Source: Phycisphaerae bacterium (GTDB lineage Bacteria > Planctomycetota > Phycisphaerae > Phycisphaerales > SM1A02). From it: DNA of 64,000 bases. This document shows, piece after piece, positions 35,770-44,177 of the stretch (the stretch's first letter is position 1; each line of letters starts with the position of its first letter). Location of the stretch: positions 16,017-80,016 of the forward strand of contig JABIWU010000005.1 of assembly GCA_018701395.1 (NCBI GenBank). Reading direction: 5' to 3'. The notes under the pieces are model-generated. The model was given only the letters and a program-made list of their open reading frames with translations. It was not told where the DNA came from and did no database searches. A program made the position numbers and the translations under genes.

Positions 35770-36621
35770 ATGAAAAATCAAGAACAAACACAACAATGGG
35801 CAGATGAAGCTACATCTCCCGCAAAAAGGCGATCTATACCCGAAGGTCTCTGGATGCGTTGTGATGAATGCAGCGCGATTCTCTTCCGCAGGAGTGTTGA
35901 AAACAATCTTCAAGTGTGCCCCGAATGCCAAAGACATTTTCGAGTTGCTTCAGAGCAACGAATTGTTCAATTAGTCGACCCAGAAACTTTTGAAGCTTTT
36001 GACGAGGATTTAACTCCTCAAGATCCGCTTGAATTCGTTGACTTAAAATCGTACAAAGATAGACTCGTTGCAGCACAAAAGAAAACAAATAAAAACGATG
36101 CAATCCATACTGGTTACGCGTTCATCAAAGGCCGAAAAGTAGTTCTTGCTGTTATGAATTTCGCCTTTCTTGGTGGTTCAATGGGAAGCGTAGTCGGAGA
36201 AAAAATCCTACGTGCAATCGAGCGAGCAGCTGACCAAGATTTGCCAATCATTATTGTCACGGCTTCTGGTGGCGCGCGCATGATGGAGTCAGGTCTCTCA
36301 TTAATGCAAATGGCAAAAACTTCCGCAGCACTTGCAAGGTTCGATGATATGGGTGGTCTATTCATTTCTGTTTTGACTGACCCAACTACAGGTGGAGTTA
36401 CAGCAAGTTTCGCAATGCTTGGTGATGTTATTTTAGCTGAGCCAAAAGCCCTTATTGGTTTTGCAGGTCCGCGAGTAATTCAACAAACCATTAAACAAGA
36501 ATTACCTGACGGATTTCAGCGCGCAGAATTTTTACTCGAATGTGGGTTTGTAGATTGCGTAGTTCCACGAAGTGAGTTACGCAGTGAAATTTCTAGTTTA
36601 ATCGATTACGCAGGGAAATAA
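35770..36621 (+). CDS. accD: Acetyl-CoA carboxylase carboxyltransferase subunit beta
   Basis: AccD forms the carboxyltransferase with AccA, making malonyl-CoA for fatty-acid synthesis. The 283-residue protein has the N-terminal zinc ribbon (Cys31, Cys34, Cys50, Cys53) and the crotonase-like core with 'MGSVVGEKI', 'SGGARMMESGLSLMQMAKT' and 'GRVI'-type 'AGPRVIQQT'. accA is not in the window. Its stop overlaps the lnt start by one nucleotide. Confidence 0.96.
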   Translation: MKNQEQTQQWADEATSPAKRRSIPEGLWMRCDECSAILFRRSVENNLQVCPECQRHFRVASEQRIVQLVDPETFEAFDEDLTPQDPLEFVDLKSYKDRLVAAQKKTNKNDAIHTGYAFIKGRKVVLAVMNFAFLGGSMGSVVGEKILRAIERAADQDLPIIIVTASGGARMMESGLSLMQMAKTSAALARFDDMGGLFISVLTDPTTGGVTASFAMLGDVILAEPKALIGFAGPRVIQQTIKQELPDGFQRAEFLLECGFVDCVVPRSELRSEISSLIDYAGK

Positions 36622-38258
36622 TGAAAACTTGGCTATTGGTGATAATTGCAATTGCTTCTGCAATTTGTACTTTGCTTGCATTTTCTCCAGTTGGATTAGG
36701 TATTGGCGCAATTGGCGCTCCGATGTTTTTAATACTCATCGCGCTGCACGCGAAGAACACAAGAAGCGCTGTGTTTTGGACGTTTGTATTTCAAATCCCA
36801 TTGTGGCTTTGGTTGCACGCTTGGATCGAACAGGTTGCGTTCATTGGCTGGTTTGGTCTAGCTTTATATATGTCGTTGTGGGCTCCACTCTTTGTATATT
36901 TACTTCGCCTAGTTCAAAATCAAAAAAGAATTTCATTAGTTCTCTCAGCGCCAATACTTTGGGTTGGGCTTGAATGTCTTAGAGGAATAGTAATTTTTGA
37001 TGGCTACCCTTGGTACCTTGCAGGAACTGGCATTGTAGATTTACCGATGGCAGACGTCGCCACAATCGGCAGCGTTTGGCTTGCAAGTTTTCTCGTAGTT
37101 TCAATCGCATCCTTGCTTGCAAACATTATGCGAGTTCGTTGGTGGACGATTGCAATCGTGGGTGTTGTTTGTGCAGATTCGGCAATGAGAGAGTATGGTT
37201 TTTATTACTTGATTGAACGCACTCGCTCGTATATTGATGTCGCAGTCATACAAACGAATGTTTCGCAATCGAATAAAGTTGCATGGAGTTGGGAGAGGCA
37301 ACAGATTGATGTTTCAAAAGCAATTGACTTAACCTACAAAGTCGCTCTTGAAGAAGATAAGCCAGATCTAATCATTTGGCCAGAAACCATGTTGCCAGGA
37401 TCTGGTTTTGAAGTGAACGCAACAAATTTTGAACCATGGCACGAGGAGTTTTTACCGCTTTGGTATTGGGCTGAAACAATTCGTCGTACTTCTGTGAATT
37501 TAGATATTCCAATACTAGTAGGAGCTCAAACTTGGCTTGATATAAAAATTATTGAAGAGTCAGAATCGCTACGCATTAAGACCGGTTCGCAATTTAATTC
37601 CGCAGTTTTGGTTCGACCAGATGGAAGCGCGCAACGATACGACAAAGCGTTTCTAACACCGTTCGGGGAAAAAATCCCGTACCTAGATTGGTTTCCAACG
37701 GCGCAGGATTGGGTGCGAGAAACGTTCGGAGCAGCAATGCTATTTGATTTAAGTGAAGGCGAGGATTCAAGTGTGTTTGCATTGCCGGCTACAACAATGA
37801 GTGGAGATGCATCAACTCTCGATCTCACTTTCGCAACACCTATTTGTTTTGAGGACACAGTTCCAAGTGTTGTTCGAAAAATGGTTTGGGAAGACGGTAA
37901 ACGCAAAGCGGACGTGTTAATTAATTTAAGCAACGATGGTTGGTTTGGAGATGATGTAGGAGCGCATTGGCAACATGTTCGAGAAGCTCAAATGCGTTGC
38001 ATTGAAAATAGAACGCCAATGATTCGCGCAGCCAACACTGGTATTAGTTGTTTAATAGATGCTCGCGGGCAAGTAATGGAAAAATTACCTGTGCTTGAAT
38101 CGGGAATTTTGCGCGTGAAGGTATACAAGGGAGTCCAGAAGCCACTGAGCCGATACTTCGGTGATACGGTTGCATGGGCTTCATTACTTGGTAGTATCCT
38201 GCTCATTCTTGTTTCAAGAAAAAAATGGAGTTCAAGCAATGATGAAATTTCTACGTAG
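36621..38258 (+). CDS. lnt: Apolipoprotein N-acyltransferase
   Basis: Lnt adds the third acyl chain to lipoproteins, in the inner membrane. The 545-residue protein has about six N-terminal membrane helices (to residue 200), the carbon-nitrogen hydrolase domain, and one C-terminal helix. The catalytic triad is visible as Glu255 ('WPETMLPG'), Lys342 ('YDKAFLTPFGE') and Cys409 ('TPICFED'). Its presence fits the many lipoproteins encoded around it, including the very next gene, whose start lies inside the lnt 3' end. Confidence 0.94.
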   Translation: MKTWLLVIIAIASAICTLLAFSPVGLGIGAIGAPMFLILIALHAKNTRSAVFWTFVFQIPLWLWLHAWIEQVAFIGWFGLALYMSLWAPLFVYLLRLVQNQKRISLVLSAPILWVGLECLRGIVIFDGYPWYLAGTGIVDLPMADVATIGSVWLASFLVVSIASLLANIMRVRWWTIAIVGVVCADSAMREYGFYYLIERTRSYIDVAVIQTNVSQSNKVAWSWERQQIDVSKAIDLTYKVALEEDKPDLIIWPETMLPGSGFEVNATNFEPWHEEFLPLWYWAETIRRTSVNLDIPILVGAQTWLDIKIIEESESLRIKTGSQFNSAVLVRPDGSAQRYDKAFLTPFGEKIPYLDWFPTAQDWVRETFGAAMLFDLSEGEDSSVFALPATTMSGDASTLDLTFATPICFEDTVPSVVRKMVWEDGKRKADVLINLSNDGWFGDDVGAHWQHVREAQMRCIENRTPMIRAANTGISCLIDARGQVMEKLPVLESGILRVKVYKGVQKPLSRYFGDTVAWASLLGSILLILVSRKKWSSSNDEIST

Positions 38259-39321
38259 TGTCTTAGCGCTCGGCTTACTAACTGCATGTGGCCCAGATGC
38301 TGTAAAAAGAGCGAGCGAAGATCCTTGGAGTTCTAAAAACCAATCCATCAGGAGCGTAAATGAAAGTGCGAAAACTTCTATTGCGCCTAAAGTTGTCGAC
38401 GGGAATACCGTAAAGCAATCGGCGTTATCCCTCCTTCTAGATAATACAGAGTCAAACAATTCACGATTCCGTGCAAATGCAATCGAAGCACTCAGGTATG
38501 CCCCGAACGATCTGCTTGAGCGTGTTTTGCGACTTGCACTTGGGGATAATAATCGCGGTGTTCGTTTTGTTGCAGCGATGATGATTGGAGAAAAAAAACT
38601 TTGTTCCCTTTCAATGTTACTCGAACCCCTGTTGCTAGATGAATCAGAATCCGTCCAAGCAGCAGCACTTTATTCACTGTATCGTTGTGGTTTAAAAGTA
38701 GACTTAAATTTGTTAGCACATATGTTACAAAGCGGAAATCCTGAACTTCAAGGCAATGCTGCGATGGTGCTTGGGATGATGGGCAATACATCCGCTGTGC
38801 ATATGATTCGCGATGCATTAAAAGTTCCTCAAGATTTAATTACACCAATCCGCAGGCGGCTCATTAATTTGCAAATGGCGGAAGCATTAATTTTACTCGG
38901 TGAGCGCAACGAGTTAGAAGTTGTTCGGGCTGCAATTTTCAGTTCGGCACAAGAATCTGAAGTTACGGCGTTAGCTTGCCAAATTGCAGGTCGTCTTGGT
39001 GACGTAGAAGTAGTGTCGACTCTCGAGAGTATTACGATGTCCCCAAAAAGATATCCAGACGAAATTCGCTTAGTTGCGGCGACTTCACTTGCGGAAATTA
39101 CGCCCCGGCGAATGCCATTAGAATTAGTACTTAGCTTTTCTTCAAATGATTCTGCGAACATCAGATCGCAATGTGCTACCGCCTTGGGCGTGCAGGGGTA
39201 TCAGCTAAGTCTTGGACCACTTGCTCTTATGCTCAAGGATGTTGACCCATTGGTGCAGATTTCTGCCGCAGGAGGCATTCTTCGTATCGATAATGACGAT
39301 TCTATGCCTGAATTGGATTGA
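38239..39321 (+). CDS. HEAT-repeat lipoprotein
   Basis: A 360-residue exported lipoprotein. The signal ends in the lipobox 'LLTACGP', so the cysteine would be acylated. From about residue 70 on it consists of HEAT-type helical pairs ('RFRANAIEALRYAP', 'GVRFVAAMMIGE', 'SVQAAALYSLYRCG', 'NIRSQCATALGVQGY'), a protein-binding scaffold. I start at the ATG preceded by GGAGT (8 nt); a longer upstream frame within lnt is rejected. No enzymatic domain is visible. It is coupled to lnt. Confidence 0.83.
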   Translation: MMKFLRSVLALGLLTACGPDAVKRASEDPWSSKNQSIRSVNESAKTSIAPKVVDGNTVKQSALSLLLDNTESNNSRFRANAIEALRYAPNDLLERVLRLALGDNNRGVRFVAAMMIGEKKLCSLSMLLEPLLLDESESVQAAALYSLYRCGLKVDLNLLAHMLQSGNPELQGNAAMVLGMMGNTSAVHMIRDALKVPQDLITPIRRRLINLQMAEALILLGERNELEVVRAAIFSSAQESEVTALACQIAGRLGDVEVVSTLESITMSPKRYPDEIRLVAATSLAEITPRRMPLELVLSFSSNDSANIRSQCATALGVQGYQLSLGPLALMLKDVDPLVQISAAGGILRIDNDDSMPELD

Positions 39322-39346
39322 CAATAGACCCTAATCGGGGTAAAAC
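39318..39346 (+). promoter_or_regulatory. Promoter before the cell-shape cluster
   Basis: TTGACA (39318-39323) and TAAAAC (39341-39346) are separated by 17 nt, overlapping the stop of the HEAT gene. It would give a leader of about 75 nt with a GCTGGC/GCCAGC stem-loop before the coiled-coil gene. Confidence 0.45.
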
Positions 39347-39428
39347 TACCAACCTCTAGTACTTATACTAGTGGCTATACAGGGGGCTGGCGTTTGTAAG
39401 CCAGCGAATTGGATCCAAGGTTGCTGAA

Positions 39429-40331
39429 GTGAGAGGTTTACTCGTGCATATTCTTACAAAAATTTTCATCGTTCTAGTTACGCTACTTGCGGTAGCAATG
39501 GTTCCATTAGTGGCAACTTACACCACAAATGAGAATAGCTACAAAGCGATGTATCGCGCTTCGAACGATCAACAACTACTTGCTCAATCTCGCGCAAGTG
39601 ATGCAGAGCAAGCACTCATCTCTCAACAACTACAACAGAAACATGACATTGATGCACGTGAAGCAACCATTGGTTCGCTTCGGTCAAGTCAATCTAGCAC
39701 TCGCGCTTCAATTGAATCAATGAATGACCAAATTCGTACGCTTAAGTCACAACTTGATCAATCGAATGCGAATCTTCAAGCACTTTCAACTGCTAGCCAA
39801 GTGAACAGTGAACTAAAAGAAAGATTCGTAAAAGAAAATTATGAGTTGCGTGAAAAACTTATTAAAGGCACACGCCAAGTGATGGAAATGGAAGATACGC
39901 TTGAACAAATTCAATACGAAGCAGACGAAGCTGAACGCGCAAAACGAAAAGCAACAGAAGAACGTCGTTTGATGGAAACGCAACTTATTGATTTGTCTGA
40001 CAAGTACGATGCATTTGTTGCAAAGTATGGCGAATTAGAAGTGGTAGCAGCAGTTGAAACTGGTGTAGCTCCAAACAAGACACTCACTGGAACTGTTCTT
40101 CAAGTTTCACGTGCTGATGAAAATGTTCTCGTAGAAATCAACGTAGGTTCACGAGATGGGGTTCAAGAAGGTTGGGTGATGACAGTCGGAGATGACGGAA
40201 CGTTCCTCGGAAGGCTCCTCATTCACGAAGTAGACATCAATCGGTCAGTTGGTCGCGTTACGCTCGAAGATGCTTCACGGGGTGAGGTTGTAGTTGGCTC
40301 GACAGTTTATTCTGTAAAAGGGCGAAATTGA
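39429..40331 (+). CDS. Coiled-coil, membrane-anchored protein with MreC-like C terminus
   Basis: A 300-residue protein with one N-terminal membrane helix (about residues 7-32), a long coiled coil (about 45-205, Gln/Glu/Ala rich) and a beta-rich C-terminal domain ('LTGTVLQVSRADENVLVEINVGSRDGVQEGWVMTVG', in parts) resembling the beta domains of MreC-like proteins. Just upstream of mreB, it could be a scaffold in elongation. Both GTG at 39429 (AAGG 8 nt upstream) and GTG at 39444 (GAGAGG 7 nt upstream) could be the start. Confidence 0.8.
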   Translation: MRGLLVHILTKIFIVLVTLLAVAMVPLVATYTTNENSYKAMYRASNDQQLLAQSRASDAEQALISQQLQQKHDIDAREATIGSLRSSQSSTRASIESMNDQIRTLKSQLDQSNANLQALSTASQVNSELKERFVKENYELREKLIKGTRQVMEMEDTLEQIQYEADEAERAKRKATEERRLMETQLIDLSDKYDAFVAKYGELEVVAAVETGVAPNKTLTGTVLQVSRADENVLVEINVGSRDGVQEGWVMTVGDDGTFLGRLLIHEVDINRSVGRVTLEDASRGEVVVGSTVYSVKGRN

Positions 40332-40334
40332 CCC

Positions 40335-40505
40335 ATGTCTGATTCTCCTACGATTGCTCGTTCTTGTATTCTAGATGTTTTCACAGTCCTCCTAGTCGTT
40401 GCAACGTTGTTGCTCGTCGGAGGAGTAGCATGGATGGTATTGGTAAATACTGAGCACTCAGCATCAGATCGCACAGAAGGCGGTCCAATGGTATTGATTG
40501 ACTAA
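40335..40505 (+). CDS. Small single-pass membrane protein, 56 residues
   Basis: A short frame directly after the coiled-coil gene (3-nt gap), ATG to TAA. It encodes 56 residues: a short polar start (MSDSPTIARS), one strong membrane helix (about residues 12-36, 'ILDVFTVLLVVATLL' then 'VGGVAWMVLV') and a polar tail. Position inside the mre cluster and the clean topology argue that it is real; no ribosome-binding site is obvious, so it may be coupled to the gene before. I do not recognise the family. Confidence 0.6.
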   Translation: MSDSPTIARSCILDVFTVLLVVATLLLVGGVAWMVLVNTEHSASDRTEGGPMVLID

Positions 40506-40631
40506 ACTTGGGGTTGCGCGGGTCTTTTCAAGACCAGCACTCGGTCACCACATGGCCTTCTCCAATTTCCCGTATCATCTCCTAGTAGACGTAGATGTTT
40601 GATTGAATTGTTGCATTGAGGAGCATACGAA

Positions 40632-41678
40632 GTGTTTGACAAGTTACTAAGTTGGTTTAGTGTTGATATGGGGATTGACCTTGGCACATGCAATACGCTT
40701 GTGTGTGTTCGCGGAGAGGGCATCGTTCTAGACGAACCCTCTGTAGTTGCTGTAAAGCGCGGGACCAATCGTGTGTTGAATAATGGCAATGCAGTTGGCT
40801 TTAGTGCAAAAGAAATGCTTGGTAAAACTCCAGGTTCAATTACAGCAATTCGTCCATTGAAAGATGGCGTTATAAGCGACTTTGAAATTACAGAAGCGAT
40901 GCTGAGTTACTTCATCCGTAAAGTTAGCGGCCGAGGCAGAGTCATCGGGCCGCGTGTTGTCATTGCAGTACCATCAGGGATTACAGCTGTAGAAAAAAGA
41001 GCTGTACTTGATTCCGCTGAACGAGCTGGTGCACGGAGAGTCTATTTAGTTGAAGAGCCAATGGCCGCTGGAATAGGCGCTGGTCTTCCAATTGCAGAAC
41101 CAACTGCATCTATGATTGTCGACATCGGCGGGGGAACGACCGAGGTAGCAATTATGTCACTTGGTGACATTGCTACTTGCGAATCTATTCGTGTTGCAGG
41201 CGATGACTTTGACGAAGCAATTATCAGTTACATGAAAAAGAACCACGGTCTGACAATCGGCGAACAAACTGCTGAGCGAATTAAAATTGAGGTTGGCTCT
41301 GCTTCCCCAATGGAGAATGAAACAACAGTTGATGTTCGGGGCCGCGATAATATTACTGGCATGCCAGATAAAAAATCTGTCAAAAGCGAAGAAATTCGCG
41401 AAGCAATGTCTGAACCAATTGAAGCAATCATTGAGGTTGTAAAACGCACACTTGAACGAGCAGAACCAGAATTATCAGCTGACCTTGTCGAAAACGGCAT
41501 TTATATTGCAGGCGGTGGTGCTCTTCTTCGTGGAATAGATGTTGTCATTTCAGAGGCAACTGGTTTGGATGTAACAATAGCTGACGATCCATTGACTTGT
41601 GTTGCACAAGGGACAAGTATTTATCTTGAAAACCTCGAGCTCTGGAAAGCAGTACTCGAATCAGACATGGACGATTAA
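40632..41678 (+). CDS. mreB: Rod-shape determining actin homologue MreB
   Basis: A 348-residue bacterial actin that organises cell-wall elongation. 'MGIDLGTCNTLVCVRGEGIVL', 'IVDIGGGTTEVAIMSLG' and 'GGGALLRGIDVVISEATGL' are the phosphate-1, phosphate-2 and adenosine segments. It starts with GTG preceded by GAGGAG. It is followed by MreC- and MreD-like genes, the classical order. The full mre set is notable because several planctomycete lineages lack MreB. Confidence 0.97.
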   Translation: MFDKLLSWFSVDMGIDLGTCNTLVCVRGEGIVLDEPSVVAVKRGTNRVLNNGNAVGFSAKEMLGKTPGSITAIRPLKDGVISDFEITEAMLSYFIRKVSGRGRVIGPRVVIAVPSGITAVEKRAVLDSAERAGARRVYLVEEPMAAGIGAGLPIAEPTASMIVDIGGGTTEVAIMSLGDIATCESIRVAGDDFDEAIISYMKKNHGLTIGEQTAERIKIEVGSASPMENETTVDVRGRDNITGMPDKKSVKSEEIREAMSEPIEAIIEVVKRTLERAEPELSADLVENGIYIAGGGALLRGIDVVISEATGLDVTIADDPLTCVAQGTSIYLENLELWKAVLESDMDD

Positions 41679-41679
41679 T

Positions 41680-41696
41680 AAAGCACTTCGTGCTTT
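41680..41696 (+). other. Short perfect stem-loop between mreB and mreC
   Basis: AAAGCAC-TTC-GTGCTTT (7-bp stem, 3-nt loop) lies 1 nt after the mreB stop. No T-run follows, so it is not a normal terminator. It may adjust mRNA stability or the MreB to MreC ratio. Confidence 0.4.
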
Positions 41697-41702
41697 GCTG
41701 TT

Positions 41703-42596
41703 GTGAGCAACTACGGAACAATTCGTAAAAGTACTAAAGCACTACCCGCTGCAGTTGTCATTATTATTGTAATTTCTATGTTTCCTGCAAGGTGGCTTGG
41801 CTGGACTGCAGATGTCGCAGATGTCTTTCGTATTCCAGTTACGCCATTTTCCCATGTCGGTATGTTGATTAAAAGTTGGGCAAGACCAGCGATTGAACCG
41901 TTCGACTTGCCAACTGATGAGAAAGAACGAAATGATCTCGCAATTGCTGAACGCGATGAGTATAGACAATTGTATTTATCGCAAATGTTACGGTCGACAG
42001 AGTTGGCTGGGCAGTTAAGAATTATGCAATCGCTCCCTGAAACGACACTCCGCAATCCATTGCCACCACTTCTCATCTCTGTTGACTTAACAGGAATAAA
42101 ACCAAGTGATCCTTCTGGCGCTATTGAATTGAAATTGTCTCGTTCGACTCTCGGTCGAATTATTGAAGGGGACATTGCGATTTTCGGTACAGATATAGTT
42201 GGCCGTATTTCGCGAGTTGGAATGACGAGAATGGTATTGTTTCCTTCAACACATAAAGAAACGGGGTATATACGAGCATCGATTGTTCCTGCTCACCCAC
42301 TGGAAGACGATCGCGCACCATTGCTTGCTTCAGAAATTTCAATTCAACCGAATGAAGCAGGCTTCTTTACTTCAGAAGTGCCGGCAATTCTAGGAATTAA
42401 AGAAAACGATCTTGTTATTTTAGATGACCCCTCATGGCCAGTTTCAGGCAGGGGGTTGATTCTGGGTGTTGTACGAAGTGTTAGCCAGTTAGATGAAGCA
42501 CCGCTCCGCAACATATTGAGAATCGAGCCAAGACGACGCGCTCGCGAACATACCATCGTTGTTGTTCTTGGTTCAGGCAAGGAGGTAACAGAATGA
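41703..42596 (+). CDS. mreC: MreC-like cell-shape protein
   Basis: A 297-residue protein with one N-terminal membrane helix ('AAVVIIIVISMFPARWLG'), a short helical segment, and a beta-rich region with 'GRIIEGDIAIFGTDIVGRISRVGMTRMVLFPS' (in parts), as in MreC. It is less conserved than typical MreC but position after mreB and before an MreD-like gene supports the call. It starts with GTG and has no Shine-Dalgarno sequence; a stem-loop lies just before. Confidence 0.8.
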   Translation: MSNYGTIRKSTKALPAAVVIIIVISMFPARWLGWTADVADVFRIPVTPFSHVGMLIKSWARPAIEPFDLPTDEKERNDLAIAERDEYRQLYLSQMLRSTELAGQLRIMQSLPETTLRNPLPPLLISVDLTGIKPSDPSGAIELKLSRSTLGRIIEGDIAIFGTDIVGRISRVGMTRMVLFPSTHKETGYIRASIVPAHPLEDDRAPLLASEISIQPNEAGFFTSEVPAILGIKENDLVILDDPSWPVSGRGLILGVVRSVSQLDEAPLRNILRIEPRRRAREHTIVVVLGSGKEVTE

Positions 42597-43162
42597 ATGC
42601 GATTGTAGTCATTGTTGCGACGATTCTGGCACTTGCGTTTGATTCAAGTTTTGCAGAAATTTTCACATTACGATCAAGCGGTTCAATTACACCTCAGGCG
42701 ATGCCATGCCTTGTTGTTTTTGTAGCTCTTTTTGCGCCTGAATCAACGGCACTCTTCGTGGGCATGGCTCTTGGCATTTTGGTTGATCTATCGCCAGGGC
42801 ACGGTCAACTAGGTGCAGGAGCGCATTTGATTGGACCAAATGCTCTTGGATTTACAGTTACTGCTCTGTTGATTCTAAAAGTACGAAATATTGTATTTCG
42901 ACGTCGAATAATCACGATTGCTTGTTTTGTATTAGGAGCGGTCATCGTAACAGCAGCAGTACATACGTTTATTCTCATAACCCGCGGTTTTATGCCTTGG
43001 AATGACGTTACATATGGTGGAGGTATCGCCGAATTAGCAAAACTTTTCGGAACTGCGATCTATTCGGGGCTTCTTGCCGTACCACTGGGATGGTGTTTCT
43101 TATCGACAATCGGTATTTGGAAATTTCATTCACCAACTGGTAGAAGAGCAACTTGGAGATAA
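42593..43162 (+). CDS. mreD: MreD-like membrane protein
   Basis: A 189-residue, almost wholly hydrophobic protein with about five membrane helices, in the third position of the mre cluster. It contains the family-like 'GILVDLSPGHGQLGAGAHLIG'. Its start overlaps the mreC stop (ATGA). Assignment rests mainly on topology and order. Confidence 0.78.
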   Translation: MNAIVVIVATILALAFDSSFAEIFTLRSSGSITPQAMPCLVVFVALFAPESTALFVGMALGILVDLSPGHGQLGAGAHLIGPNALGFTVTALLILKVRNIVFRRRIITIACFVLGAVIVTAAVHTFILITRGFMPWNDVTYGGGIAELAKLFGTAIYSGLLAVPLGWCFLSTIGIWKFHSPTGRRATWR

Positions 43163-43169
43163 CGCAACT

Positions 43170-44177
43170 ATGACACAGTGGTACATCAAAGACGAAAATC
43201 AAGAATCGCTTGCACCGTTATCTGACTTACGTGCTTCTTTTGAGCATCGAACAGGCGGGGTTACGACACTGGAAAGAATTTCCAAACTGATGGGTAGCTC
43301 TCCATCGGGTTTTCTTTGCGATGATGCACAGCGTGCAGCAATGATATCCGCAAGAACTGGGTTGGAACATGTTGAAAATAAAACCGCCCAACCAGTAGAT
43401 CATCCTGAAATAAAAACTCCCTGGGATATTTTAAATAATTTACCTACTTTATTAGCACACGATTTAGAACATGCGACACCACTTGATGGAAAATTTGCCG
43501 CAAAAACTATTGGCGAGAAAACTATTCACGTCCATGCTACTGCGATGATTTTCCCCGGTGTTGTGCTGGATGCTACAAGTGGTGCAATAAGAATTGAAGA
43601 AGGTGCAGTTATTAAATCGAACGCCGTCCTTTGTGGTCCATGTTGGATTGGCAAAGATTGTGTAATCACCGAAGGTGCACTGATAAAAGCGAACACGGTA
43701 TTTGGACCTCAATGTAAAGTTGGTGGTGAAGTTGGCGGTACTATTTTTCAAGGTTATTCCAATAAATCACATGATGGACATCTTGGCGACAGCATTATTG
43801 GCGAGTGGGTTAACATAGGTGCAGGCACAACCAATTCAAATTTACTTAACACATATGGCGATGTCATAGTGACGGATCTGCAGGGTAAACGACATCGAAC
43901 AGGACGACAATTTGTAGGCTGTTTTGTTGGGGACCACGCAAAATTTGCAATCTGTTCTGTGATTATGACGGGGACAATAATAGGAACAGGTGCGATGGTT
44001 GCAACGTCTGTTCCTGCGCTTTCACCAACTAAACGGTTTGCTTGGTTGACTGATGTTAGCGAGCGAACATATCAAATTGAGAAGTTTCTTTCCGTTGCAA
44101 AAAAAATAATGGCACGACGTGGCATAGAACTCGATGAAACAACGGAAACAATCATCAGGAATTTGGCAACAAACTAA
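43170..44177 (+). CDS. Putative sugar nucleotidyltransferase of the alternative GlmU type
   Basis: A 335-residue protein resembling the TIGR03991-type alternative GlmU (UDP-GlcNAc diphosphorylase/GlcN-1-P acetyltransferase). The N terminus has 'LAPLSDLRASFEHRTGGVTTLERI', where this family reads RPF.LR.G..; the C-terminal half is a left-handed beta helix with 'IIGEWVNIGAGTTNSNLLNTYGDV'. It probably supplies UDP-GlcNAc or a related sugar for the envelope, fitting its place after mreD. The ATG at 43170 is chosen; the frame extending upstream into mreD is not needed. The stop overlaps the polA start by one nucleotide. Confidence 0.82.
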   Translation: MTQWYIKDENQESLAPLSDLRASFEHRTGGVTTLERISKLMGSSPSGFLCDDAQRAAMISARTGLEHVENKTAQPVDHPEIKTPWDILNNLPTLLAHDLEHATPLDGKFAAKTIGEKTIHVHATAMIFPGVVLDATSGAIRIEEGAVIKSNAVLCGPCWIGKDCVITEGALIKANTVFGPQCKVGGEVGGTIFQGYSNKSHDGHLGDSIIGEWVNIGAGTTNSNLLNTYGDVIVTDLQGKRHRTGRQFVGCFVGDHAKFAICSVIMTGTIIGTGAMVATSVPALSPTKRFAWLTDVSERTYQIEKFLSVAKKIMARRGIELDETTETIIRNLATN

